Shown piece by piece: positions 1-8,880 of a stretch of DNA of 38,357 nucleotides (positions are counted from its first letter, which is position 1; every line of letters begins with the position of its first letter). The position numbers and the translations under genes are program-made. Under the pieces are notes generated by a model. It made no database searches and was not told the DNA's origin. It saw only the letters and a list, made by a program, of their open reading frames with translations. Source of the stretch: Deltaproteobacteria bacterium (GTDB lineage Bacteria > Desulfobacterota > WTBG01 > CAIYCZ01 > CAIRTM01); assembly GCA_016875025.1 (NCBI GenBank), contig VGSH01000018.1, positions 1-38,357 of the forward strand, read 5' to 3'.

Positions 1-271
1 ACCTGAGAACAGATCTGTGTGCTGAATTTATCATAACCGACCCTGCTTCATTAAAAATCGATTGTTTTAAAAAAGGGAAAACACCCTCGCATTCAAACAG
101 AATATTAAATTTTAACATTAAAAATCATTGTTGTCTATTTATTATTTACGCTCCATGCCAGGCACCCGGCGTTATTTCAGCGCACATTTATACACTTTTC
201 AAGCATTTCGCATGCATACTGTCAGCCTGAAAACGCAAACATGAATACAGCCTTTTGCAAAGGACGCATTG

Positions 272-1081
272 TTACACCGATACGGAGCCAAAGCTAACAC
301 GCTCGGGATGGCTGTACACGGTAAAATTGCCCCCCCGGGCAAATCCAACAACCGTGATTCCCATATCACGGGCCTGCAAAACAGTCTGATGCGTGGGCGC
401 ACCGCGGGAAAGCAGCAGCGGGACACCGGCACGCTTGACTTTCTGCAAAATCTCCGAAGAAATTCTCCCCGTACCCATGAGAAGCGCCCAGGTAAGATCA
501 ACACCCTGCAGTAAGCAATGCCCTAAAGCCTTGTCAACCGCGTTATGTCGGCCGATATCATCAAAATACACATCCGGAATATCGCCGTTGAGGCTGACGG
601 CAACCGTGTGCACCCCGTGTGTGTCCCGATGCAGCTGCGAGCAGCCCAGCAGCCAGCGCATGCACGCAACCAGCCTCTCGGGCTCTATACTGAATGAATT
701 TTCAAGCGGATGCCGGGCCGCAAGGTTGATCATATTGTCATACATGACACCCCTGCCGCAGCCGCTGGTATAAATACGCTTGCCGAGCAGGGCCGGATCA
801 ATGCGGTGAGTCGTGGTGATATCAAGACGCCAGGTTCTTTCGTCGCAGTAAAAATCACGGAATTCATCGATGCCCTGAATCAGTCCGGAGGTAAACAGAT
901 ACCCGACTGCGAATTCTTTTAAATCCGCCGGCGTGCACAGCATCGTTCCGAGCTCATCGCCGTTTACCTGAAGGGTGCAGGGCACTTCAGTGGCAACCGG
1001 CTGGCGCACACACTCCTGTGCGCCGCCCTTAAAGCACGTAACGTCGATATCAACCGATGGTCCGAATGTCTGATCAAACAT
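272..1081 (-). CDS. fdhD: FdhD-like formate dehydrogenase accessory sulfurtransferase
   Basis: 269-aa ORF with FdhD-type motifs: TSGCGRG, FDDIGRHNAVDKALG, GTGRISSEILQKVKRAGVPLLLSRGAPT. Confidence 0.93.
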   Translation of the reverse strand: MFDQTFGPSVDIDVTCFKGGAQECVRQPVATEVPCTLQVNGDELGTMLCTPADLKEFAVGYLFTSGLIQGIDEFRDFYCDERTWRLDITTTHRIDPALLGKRIYTSGCGRGVMYDNMINLAARHPLENSFSIEPERLVACMRWLLGCSQLHRDTHGVHTVAVSLNGDIPDVYFDDIGRHNAVDKALGHCLLQGVDLTWALLMGTGRISSEILQKVKRAGVPLLLSRGAPTHQTVLQARDMGITVVGFARGGNFTVYSHPERVSFGSVSV

Positions 1082-1147
1082 TGTTGCCGCCTTGTGAAAA
1101 ACGCCTTCGTCCGCTAGAAATCAGGCAGAGAGATCTCTCCAGCGCAT

Positions 1148-1423
1148 TCACTGCGCCGCAACGCCTGCGGATTCTGTTTCCTCAAGATAGCGCCGCACTT
1201 CAGGCCTCAAGTACAGTGTCTCAAGATCGATTTTCTTCCTGAGCTCCCGGGCGCACAGCCGGGCCGAATCTGAAGGTTGCGCGGTCGCATCAAGAAACAT
1301 ACAGCAGCGGCCGTTAACCGTACACATTCCGCCCGCGAAGCCTTCAAGCGTTTCATGGCGTACGCGTATGCCGAGCGCCTCAAGCAGAGCTTCGAGCTCC
1401 TGGAGGAGCTGCTGATCGTTCAT
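1148..1423 (-). CDS. small conserved-looking hypothetical protein (91 aa)
   Basis: Intact ORF directly upstream of fdhD on the same strand; no family recognised. Confidence 0.55.
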   Translation of the reverse strand: MNDQQLLQELEALLEALGIRVRHETLEGFAGGMCTVNGRCCMFLDATAQPSDSARLCARELRKKIDLETLYLRPEVRRYLEETESAGVAAQ

Positions 1424-1651
1424 TGCGCAAGGATACCCCGGTCATTTAACACACACCTGAGAGCTTAACACCCGTGACGCGCTGCATTGTCTCAGCACAT
1501 CACAGCCCTGTAATAAATACCATCTCCCCACTATGCTGTACAGAAAAAACATTGTAACCTTTCGCGCCGATCAACGCACTCTCAATATAGAGGTCGACCG
1601 AAGGAGGAACTGCATACCAGATTGCTAACGTTTTTACAGGAGGACTACACT

Positions 1652-2155
1652 ATGACACGCACACAATTGTATATGACCCTGACCGGCATCGTCACTGCGC
1701 TGTTTCTATGCGCACCGATACCTGCACTGGCATATCGGGGCGCGGGCCCCGGCTATGGTCCGGGCTGCCGGGAGCCCGGTATTTTCTGGTGTATCAGCGG
1801 CCTTGATCTCACCGAAAAACAACGCGCAGCCATTGAAGCCCTGCAGCAGGAAACCCGTGACAAAATTATTCCCTTGCGGGAAGAGCTGCAGCGTCTTGAA
1901 ATTCCCGAGGCCCTTTTTGCGCAGACCATTGATGCCGCAGCGCTTGAAGCCCTGCTGGCCCGCAAAAAAAACATCAATGCAGAGATTCTTGAAATACGGC
2001 ATGAATCGATGATATCCGCTGTTCAGCTTTTAACGCCTGAACAGCGCGCCATCATGCTCGAAAGGAAAAATTCGCCGCCCTTTTTTAAAGGGCGGAGCGG
2101 CCGCGGGCAGGGCTGGAACGCCGACGCGAGTCGAGCCGAATGTCCATGGTGGTAA
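1652..2155 (+). CDS. Spy/CpxP/ZraP-like periplasmic LTxxQ protein
   Basis: Signal peptide, 'LDLTEKQRAAIEALQQETRDKIIPLREELQ' and 'QLLTPEQRAIMLERK'; AGGAGGA Shine-Dalgarno at about 1639 supports ATG 1652 over the track start 1622. Confidence 0.75.
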   Translation: MTRTQLYMTLTGIVTALFLCAPIPALAYRGAGPGYGPGCREPGIFWCISGLDLTEKQRAAIEALQQETRDKIIPLREELQRLEIPEALFAQTIDAAALEALLARKKNINAEILEIRHESMISAVQLLTPEQRAIMLERKNSPPFFKGRSGRGQGWNADASRAECPWW

Positions 2156-2163
2156 GGCCGGCA

Positions 2164-2204
2164 TATCTTCGGGAGCACCCGTTGAAAGGGCGCTCCCGAA
2201 GATA
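2164..2204. terminator. strong hairpin (13-bp perfect stem), terminator/attenuator candidate without U-tract
   Basis: TATCTTCGGGAGC (2164-2176) / GCTCCCGAAGATA (2192-2204). Confidence 0.5.
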
Positions 2205-2255
2205 AACACTGCCGGTTGTTGAAACAGCGCCCAATCCCGGTGCGGTGCTCTTCAC

Positions 2256-2903
2256 TTGCATTTAACGTGTGCCGATTGTATAGATGAAATCATGGTCCCC
2301 GATGATTGTACGCTTGTACAAAATGTTCTCAACGGCGATAAGCACTCGTTTGACATGCTGGTTGAACGCCATGTCACGCGGGTTTTTCAGCTTGTTTACC
2401 GGTTTTTCAGCAACCGCCAGCACGTTGAGGATATTGTTCAGGATACGTTGCTGCAGGCATACCAGTCACTGGGAAACTACGGGCAGGAACGCCCCTTTAT
2501 ACACTGGCTGAGAACCATTGCCGTGCGCCGCTGCTACCGGGAACTAGCACTGCGCTCAAAACGCGCTGAAACAGCCCTGCCGGCGTTAAGCGGGCAGGAG
2601 CAGGAGTGCCTAGACCACTACTGTCTGCAGGCAGGCGCACGCTCAGAGGACCCTGAAGCCGCTTTAATCGCACGCGACATAACCGCCCGGCTGCTTGCAG
2701 CCCTTCCCGCACGCGAGCAAATGGTGCTGATCCTGCGGGACGTTGAAGGCCTGAGCGTCAGGGAGACCGCCCGCATGATGGATATTTCCCAGTTGCACAT
2801 CAAGGTTGTCACTCACCGCGCCCGCAGGCACGCCCAAACCGTGCTGGCAGCAATGGCGCTCGGCAAAGAACCGCACACACGTTCGCAGGAGCAACCAGTA
2901 TGA
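2256..2903 (+). CDS. ECF RNA polymerase sigma factor (sigma-70 family)
   Basis: Region 2 'FQLVYRFFSNRQHVEDIVQDTLLQAYQSL', region 4 'LPAREQMVLILRDVEGLSVRETARMMDIS'; alternative start at 2292. Confidence 0.92.
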   Translation: MHLTCADCIDEIMVPDDCTLVQNVLNGDKHSFDMLVERHVTRVFQLVYRFFSNRQHVEDIVQDTLLQAYQSLGNYGQERPFIHWLRTIAVRRCYRELALRSKRAETALPALSGQEQECLDHYCLQAGARSEDPEAALIARDITARLLAALPAREQMVLILRDVEGLSVRETARMMDISQLHIKVVTHRARRHAQTVLAAMALGKEPHTRSQEQPV

Positions 2904-3364
2904 CACTGCACTGCCGCCAGGTACAAAAGGCCCTGAGAGCCTTTCACGATGGAACCATGCCCGGTGAATGCGCCGCTGCCATAGAGGCCCATCTCGGCCA
3001 GTGCGCAGGGTGCCGCACCGCAGCCCGCCGCCAAGCTTTAACAAAATTACTGCGCGCCGGTTCCCGGGCCCCTGCGCCAGCACCGTCGGACTTTTTCATG
3101 ACCAGGCTGCGGGGCGCGCTGCAGGATTGCCCCCCGCCGCAGCCGGCACCGGCCATGGCAGAGCTTCTGGTTCGCGCTGGTTTGCGCCTTGCCCCTGCAA
3201 TGGCCGCCATGGCCTTGATCATCAGCATCAGCAGCGCCTGGTTTGCCGCACCGGCCTATAATGCTTTGCTGGCTGCGCCGGCTGAAGAACTTCTGCTTGA
3301 GGACCATCCGCTCAGCACTGATCTGATACTGGCGGCCTTAACCGGAGAAACCATAGAAAGGTAG
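2900..3364 (+). CDS. zinc-finger anti-sigma factor (ZAS/zf-HC2 type), membrane anchored
   Basis: HLGQCAGC (H-x3-C-x2-C) motif, one TM segment, 4-bp overlap with the ECF sigma gene. Confidence 0.85.
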   Translation: MTLHCRQVQKALRAFHDGTMPGECAAAIEAHLGQCAGCRTAARRQALTKLLRAGSRAPAPAPSDFFMTRLRGALQDCPPPQPAPAMAELLVRAGLRLAPAMAAMALIISISSAWFAAPAYNALLAAPAEELLLEDHPLSTDLILAALTGETIER

Positions 3365-3368
3365 CACC

Positions 3369-3881
3369 ATGAAATCCGCAGCCAAGGCAAGTATGGTGGT
3401 GGTACTTGTATTTATAGTCGGCTTTCTGTCCGGCGCCGGTGCGCTTGCGCTGTTTCAGACGTTTCGCCCGGATGAAACAGATGGATTTGCCCGGCAGATT
3501 TCCCGACAGGACAGCCGCTTTGCCCGCGAACCTGCCGGGCGCATCGAGCGGCTTGCGCGTGAACTTGAACTTACACCGGAGCAGCGCGAACAGTTCGAAC
3601 CCGTCCTGCGTGCAGGCATGGACCAGATCAGGCAACTGCGCCTGAAGCACCGCCCTGAGGTTCGCAAAGTACTGCTTGAAACCCGGACCGCGCTCTGCTC
3701 TATTCTGGACGAAAATCAATGCAGGCGTTTTGATGAAATTTCGTTTATGATGGGCCCTGATCCCCAGTTTCGCGGTGTGGGGCGCTGCCTGCAGGAAGAG
3801 CCTGGCAGGGAATACCGGCGCGGCAGGAACCGTGAGCACAGGATGGACCCGGTGCGCCGCGATCCCGGACACTACCGCTAA
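3369..3881 (+). CDS. membrane-anchored periplasmic sensor-like protein (CnrX/ZraP/CpxP-like)
   Basis: N-terminal TM plus 'LARELELTPEQREQFEPVLRAGMDQIRQLR'; directly downstream of anti-sigma. Confidence 0.65.
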   Translation: MKSAAKASMVVVLVFIVGFLSGAGALALFQTFRPDETDGFARQISRQDSRFAREPAGRIERLARELELTPEQREQFEPVLRAGMDQIRQLRLKHRPEVRKVLLETRTALCSILDENQCRRFDEISFMMGPDPQFRGVGRCLQEEPGREYRRGRNREHRMDPVRRDPGHYR

Positions 3882-3899
3882 AGCATGTACCTTTTTTCT

Positions 3900-4020
3900 G
3901 CAATCGCTGAAAGCCGGTGACGTGCGGCCTGCGAATATCCGCTTGCGCAGTCCGGTCGAAATCAACACCAAAGCATGCATCCGCTGCTCCTGCTGGCAGG
4001 AACTCTGCCCTGAAGGAGTT
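3900..4020 (+). pseudogene. remnant of a [4Fe-4S] protein C-terminus (possibly DUF362-type)
   Basis: Frame 1 reads 'VRPANIRLRSPVEINTKACIRCSCWQELCPEGV' with a Cys cluster but no full-length ORF around it. Confidence 0.4.
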
Positions 4021-4120
4021 GGTCACACCCTCGATGCATTCGGTGAGCATTCAAATCGCTGCCTGGGGCTGGAAGGATGAGAAATATTTATGCTGCAATC
4101 TTTTAGTGAAGGGGAATTCG

Positions 4121-4297
4121 ATGAAAGTAATTGTTGATCAGAAAAAATGCCGGGGTTCGCTTGAATGCATTAAAACCTGCCCGCAGAAAGCCATTTCGCT
4201 GGTAAACGGCAGGGCGGTCATTGACCCTGCAAAGTGCGACGGCGACGGCATCTGCATACCCTCATGCCCCAATGGCGCCATTCAGCCGGTGGATTAA
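4121..4297 (+). CDS. small ferredoxin-like 4Fe-4S protein (58 aa)
   Basis: MKVIVDQKKCRGSLECIKTCPQKAISLVNGRAVIDPAKCDGDGICIPSCPNGAIQPVD; SD-like GAAGGGG upstream of ATG 4121. Confidence 0.8.
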   Translation: MKVIVDQKKCRGSLECIKTCPQKAISLVNGRAVIDPAKCDGDGICIPSCPNGAIQPVD

Positions 4298-4378
4298 TAT
4301 GTTCCAGGCACGCCGCGCCGCACCTGGGCCCGTCCTCCGCAATAGCCCCGCTCAGGATGGACGTTTTTTAACAGCCTG

Positions 4379-5650
4379 TTAATAATTTCGCTCGAGCGAA
4401 CGCAGCAGGTTGTAGAAATCGCCGCGGGTGTCGATATTGCGGTTGCGCACGTTCAGAGTTTCAGGATCAATCAGCTCGCCGAACGGAATCCCGTCGATTT
4501 CAAGGTTGTCGCACACGGTGACCATCTCGCCGAAGCGCCCATGCGCCAGCAGCCGATAGGCGCCAACGCCGAGCTGTGAGGTTAAAAGCGCGTCATACAG
4601 AGACGGCGTGAGCTGCCGGGTTTCATAGCCTACGATCTGGGGCTTAAAGCTTTTCTTTTTACCGGTTGCCTGCGCGTAGCGCGCTTCGAGTTCCCGGGCA
4701 ATCCGGGCACCGATGTTTGCCTCGGCCAGGCGCATGTTGCCGAAACGGTCGCACTCGATGTTCTGTTTTTCCTGCTCGGACAGCAGGTCGGCCAGCCCTT
4801 CTGCTACGCAGAACACACCGTAAAATTTGCCCTTTTCCTCGCGCCGCAGCACGATCTGCAGCAGGGTTTCGGCCAGTTCCGGCAGGCTGAACGGCCGGTT
4901 TTCATATTCTTCCGGAATAACGGCACGGGTGCCGCGCGCGTAAATGCTCGCTGCGGCCGTGTACCAGCCGGCCTTGCGGCCCATCAGCTCGATCACATGG
5001 TAGCAGTTGGTCGCCCGGGCATCATCGTAGAGCCCGCGCACGATCCGCCCGGCAGCCTCGGCCGCGGTAAAATAGCCGAACGTCCAGGGGATGCCGTAAT
5101 AGTCATTGTCGATGGTTTTGGGCACATGCACGATCGCGCTGTCAAAGCCCGCATCAGGATTGTCCTGTGAGCGGCGGCTCGCAATCGCATGGATAAAATT
5201 GGCTGTCTTCAGGGTATCATCGCCGCCGATCGAAATCAGGGCGCCGATACGCATGTATTCGAATATATCCAGAATCCGATTAATGGCCGCGGTTTTCCGG
5301 GGGTCATTCAGATCATCCGGAGTGGCAATGTCTTTTGCGGGATTGGCGCGTGCGGTTCGGATGATCAGCGTGTTTGAATCAAGCCCGCTTGAAATGGTCT
5401 CTTCATCGATCTCGATAAAATGACGTCCCGGACGCAAATCCTGGGGCGGCAGCTGCTGTATGAATTCATAGCCGTTTATAAAGCCGATGACCGGTATTTT
5501 ACGGTCAATGAACTGCTTGGATGCCCCGGCAATCACGCGGTTGGCGCCCGGCGCCGGTCCGCCCGAATGCAGTATGGCGACTTTGAGCTCGCGCTTTTTC
5601 ATCCGCGCCAGAAACGGCGTTACCTGCTCAACACTTAGTGCTTGCGTCAT
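4379..5650 (-). CDS. 6-phosphofructokinase, PPi-dependent type
   Basis: LHSGGPAPGANRVI, SIGGDDTLKTANF, PKTIDNDYYGIPWTFGYFTAAE, ELMGRKAGW; start MTQALS at 5650 preferred to 5728. Confidence 0.88.
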   Translation of the reverse strand: MTQALSVEQVTPFLARMKKRELKVAILHSGGPAPGANRVIAGASKQFIDRKIPVIGFINGYEFIQQLPPQDLRPGRHFIEIDEETISSGLDSNTLIIRTARANPAKDIATPDDLNDPRKTAAINRILDIFEYMRIGALISIGGDDTLKTANFIHAIASRRSQDNPDAGFDSAIVHVPKTIDNDYYGIPWTFGYFTAAEAAGRIVRGLYDDARATNCYHVIELMGRKAGWYTAAASIYARGTRAVIPEEYENRPFSLPELAETLLQIVLRREEKGKFYGVFCVAEGLADLLSEQEKQNIECDRFGNMRLAEANIGARIARELEARYAQATGKKKSFKPQIVGYETRQLTPSLYDALLTSQLGVGAYRLLAHGRFGEMVTVCDNLEIDGIPFGELIDPETLNVRNRNIDTRGDFYNLLRSLERNY

Positions 5651-5728
5651 GAATACACTCCTTCTCCGGAAAACATATTCCTGCCCCGCGCATGTTTTTG
5701 CTGTATCTACAGTTAAATCTTGACACAC

Positions 5729-5876
5729 TCGTAAAAAGTCCGGATGCTGCGTTGCGCTGCATCCTCAGTCATTGCGGCGTACGGCAAGTACGCCTCATTC
5801 CTTCCGATTTGCGCGCCTTCCCTGCGGCCTTTTTACGAGCGCGTCCTGAAAAAGAGCATTTTTGGACTTTTTACGA
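5729..5876. repeat. MITE-like element with 13-bp perfect terminal inverted repeats
   Basis: TCGTAAAAAGTCC (5729-5741) / GGACTTTTTACGA (5864-5876), plus an internal TTTTTACGAG copy at 5829-5838. Confidence 0.65.
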
Positions 5877-5984
5877 CTTCATCAATCTTAGTTTCTTTTC
5901 ATGTTTAAAAGCAAGGTCAAAAATTGCGCCTCTGTGTTGCCTCGAGAGCCTTTTTTCTGTTTCCTGTAGCCTTTAGACACAAAC

Positions 5985-6078
5985 CCGTTCGTGGTGAGCC
6001 TGTCGAACCATGAACGGGTCTCTGCTGCGGGCCACATGGTCCGTTCAGCCCTTCGACAGGCTCAGGGCGAACGAACGG
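5985..6078 (+). repeat. REP/BIME-like palindromic repeat, copy 1
   Basis: CCGTTCGTGGTGAGCCTGTCGAACCATGAACGG ... CCCTTCGACAGGCTCAGGGCGAACGAACGG. Confidence 0.85.
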
Positions 6079-6142
6079 TGTTTTTTTGCAGGCTTTGGCG
6101 TTATGAAAAAATGCTCTAAAAACCCTTTATCACAAAATTCAC

Positions 6143-6170
6143 TTGACAGGTTTTTCAGCGCCCATATTAT
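6143..6170 (+). promoter_or_regulatory. sigma-70-like promoter candidate upstream of hydG
   Basis: TTGACA (6143-6148), 16-bp spacer, TATTAT (6165-6170). Confidence 0.45.
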
Positions 6171-6264
6171 TGATACAGACTAAAGAACTGCCTGCCTTAC
6201 ACTGCGCGCTGTAATCCACGGCATATGTTTACAAAAACGCCGCATATGTTCATCCAGAGCAGCC

Positions 6265-7641
6265 ATGTCGTTTATTAACCTTGACCAGATTCAATCCGCC
6301 CTCAATCAGCCCTGCCCTGATCCCGGCCGTGTGCGCGACGTGCTTGCCCGGGCACGCACGCTCGTGGGTCTTGAGCCGGAGCAGGCCGCGCTGCTGACCC
6401 GCGTGACCGACGCAATGCTGCTGGAGGAAATCTTTTCAGCCGCACGCGGGGTCAAGGAAACCATTTACGGAAAACGGCTGGTGCTTTTTGCTCCGCTGTA
6501 TATTTCCAACCGCTGTCAAAACGAATGCCTGTACTGCGGGTTTCGCCGCGCCAATGCGGACATGCAGCGCATGAGCCTGTCTCAGGCGCAGATTGCAGAT
6601 GAGGTCCGCTGCCTGACCGCCGAGGGCCACAAACGGCTGCTGCTGGTCGCGGGTGAACAGGAAGGACCGGGCTCTCTGCGCTATGTGCTTGATTCCATTG
6701 CAACCATCTATGCCTGCCGCGAGCCCGGCCTTGAAATCCGGCGTGTGAACGTCAACATCGCCCCGCTTGAGACGGAGGAGTTCCGGCAGCTTGCCGCAAG
6801 CCGCATCGGCACCTACCAGCTGTTTCAAGAGACCTACCATCCGCAAACATACGTGCGCATGCACCCGAGCGGCCCGAAAGCCGACTACGGGCGCCGCTTG
6901 CTGACCATGCACCGCGCCATGCAGGCGGGCATCAATGACGTGGGAATCGGCGCCCTGTTCGGCCTGCATGACTGGCGCTTTGAGCTGCTGTCCCTGCTGC
7001 AGCATAGCCGCGAGCTGGAGAAAACATTCGGCTCCGGTCCGCACACCATCAGCGTGCCGCGCCTTGAGCCTGCATCCGGTTCCGCGCTTGCAGCGCGGCC
7101 CCCGGCTGCGGTATCTGACGAAGATTTTTTAAAACTGATCGCAATCCTGCGCCTGGCCGTGCCCTACACGGGAATAATCCTGTCAACACGTGAAACACCC
7201 GGGGTACGACGCGCGGCTTTTGCCCTTGGCGTATCCCAGATTTCAGCCGGAAGCCGCACCACGCCCGGAGGCTACGGGCATACTGAAGATGAAACGAGCG
7301 GCCAGTTCAGTTTGGGTGATCACCGCAGCCTTGATGAGGTTATCGCCGACATTGCCCAACTGGGCTACATCCCCTCATTTTGCACGGCCTGCTACCGCCT
7401 GGGACGCACAGGCGCCGACTTCATGGATCTTGCGCGGCCAGGGGCGATTAAAGCCCACTGTGATCCCAATGCACTCGCAACATTCCAGGAATACCTCAAC
7501 CGGTTCGCCTCTGATGAAACCAGGCGGATCGGAGGCGCGCTGATAGAAGACCACCTGCAAACCCTCGATGCCCCTGTGGCTGCAACTGCCCGAAATCTGC
7601 TTCAGCGCATGGCCGCAGGTGAAACAGATGTATATTGCTGA
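6265..7641 (+). CDS. hydG: [FeFe]-hydrogenase H-cluster radical SAM maturase HydG
   Basis: CQNECLYCG (CX3CX2C) SAM cluster and C-terminal CX2CX22C (CTAC...AHC); HydG-like over its length. Confidence 0.95.
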   Translation: MSFINLDQIQSALNQPCPDPGRVRDVLARARTLVGLEPEQAALLTRVTDAMLLEEIFSAARGVKETIYGKRLVLFAPLYISNRCQNECLYCGFRRANADMQRMSLSQAQIADEVRCLTAEGHKRLLLVAGEQEGPGSLRYVLDSIATIYACREPGLEIRRVNVNIAPLETEEFRQLAASRIGTYQLFQETYHPQTYVRMHPSGPKADYGRRLLTMHRAMQAGINDVGIGALFGLHDWRFELLSLLQHSRELEKTFGSGPHTISVPRLEPASGSALAARPPAAVSDEDFLKLIAILRLAVPYTGIILSTRETPGVRRAAFALGVSQISAGSRTTPGGYGHTEDETSGQFSLGDHRSLDEVIADIAQLGYIPSFCTACYRLGRTGADFMDLARPGAIKAHCDPNALATFQEYLNRFASDETRRIGGALIEDHLQTLDAPVAATARNLLQRMAAGETDVYC

Positions 7642-7659
7642 TACGGAACATCAGAAACC

Positions 7660-8880
7660 ATGAGTCTTACCACACCCAAAAGCATGCGTTTGCATATCGG
7701 CATTTTCGGCCGCCGCAATGTGGGCAAATCAAGCATCCTGAACGCGCTGTGCGGGCAGAATATCTCGATCGTATCGCCTCATGCGGGCACGACCACAGAC
7801 CCGGTTGAAAAACCCATGGAACTGCTGCCGCTGGGCCCGGTTGTGTTTATCGACACAGCCGGCATTGACGACAGCGGCGCACTGGGTGAGCTGCGCAACC
7901 GCAAAACGCGCTCCTGCCTTGACCGGGTGGACCTTGGCGTGATCATAACCTGTGACGGCGTCTGGGGCGGCTTTGAGCAGCAACTCGCTGCTGAGCTCAG
8001 CGCCCGCGACGTGCCCCTGATTGCCGTACACAACAAGCAGGACCTGTACGGCCAATCCGTCCGCCTTGAGGGCCTGCCGGCCGGCATTCCGCTTGTATTC
8101 AGCAGCGCGCTTGAGGCCCATGGCATCGATGCCCTGAGAGCCGCCCTGATTGAGCACGCGCCCGAGGGCTGTTTTGAAACCGCCTGCATTGCCGCTGACC
8201 TGATCGCACCAGGGCACACGGCCGTGCTGGTGGTGCCGATCGACCGCGAGGCCCCGCGCGGACGGTTGATCCTGCCGCAGGTGCAGACCATCCGCGACCT
8301 TCTGGATAACGGCCGCTGCGCCCTTGTCGTGCGCGAGCATGAACTCGCCCAGGCGCTTGACCTTCTGAAACAGCCGCCTGAGCTGATCATCACCGATTCA
8401 CAGGCATTCGAACAGGTTGCCGCGCTGGCGCCTCCGCACAGCATGCTGACCGGTTTTTCAATCCTGTTCGCCCGCTATAAGGCTGATCTTGCAACGCTGG
8501 TGCAGGGCACCCGTGCCATCGACAAACTGCAGGACGGCGACCGGGTGCTCATTGCCGAGTCGTGCACGCATCACCCGATTGAAGACGATATCGGGCGGGT
8601 GAAAATTCCGCGCTGGCTAGAGCGCTACAGCGGCGCGACGCTTAGCTTTACCACGGCTGCCGGCTATGATTTTCCCGATGACCTTGGTGAGTACCGTCTG
8701 GTGATCCACTGCGGCGCATGCATGCATACGCGCAAAGCCATGCTGCGGCGGCTTGAGAAGTGCCGACAGGCCGGTGTGCCGGTGACCAATTACGGACTGG
8801 CGATCGCCAAGTGCCTTGGCGTTCTTGAGCGCTCTTTGGAACCGTTTCCCGATGTGAGGGAGCTGTGCCGTGGCTCCTGA
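7660..8880 (+). CDS. hydF: [FeFe]-hydrogenase maturation GTPase HydF
   Basis: GRRNVGKSSILNAL P-loop, DTAGIDD, C-terminal 'ESCTHHPIEDDIGRVKIPRWL' and 'HCGACMHTRKAMLRR'. Confidence 0.95.
   Translation: MSLTTPKSMRLHIGIFGRRNVGKSSILNALCGQNISIVSPHAGTTTDPVEKPMELLPLGPVVFIDTAGIDDSGALGELRNRKTRSCLDRVDLGVIITCDGVWGGFEQQLAAELSARDVPLIAVHNKQDLYGQSVRLEGLPAGIPLVFSSALEAHGIDALRAALIEHAPEGCFETACIAADLIAPGHTAVLVVPIDREAPRGRLILPQVQTIRDLLDNGRCALVVREHELAQALDLLKQPPELIITDSQAFEQVAALAPPHSMLTGFSILFARYKADLATLVQGTRAIDKLQDGDRVLIAESCTHHPIEDDIGRVKIPRWLERYSGATLSFTTAAGYDFPDDLGEYRLVIHCGACMHTRKAMLRRLEKCRQAGVPVTNYGLAIAKCLGVLERSLEPFPDVRELCRGS

Noticed and set aside
3312-3980. 222-aa minus-strand ORF over the CnrX-like gene
   Set aside because: Overlaps a well-placed plus-strand gene in an operon; no motif support.
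5692-5976. 94-aa plus-strand ORF
   Set aside because: Consists almost entirely of the MITE-like repeat; not a protein-coding pattern.
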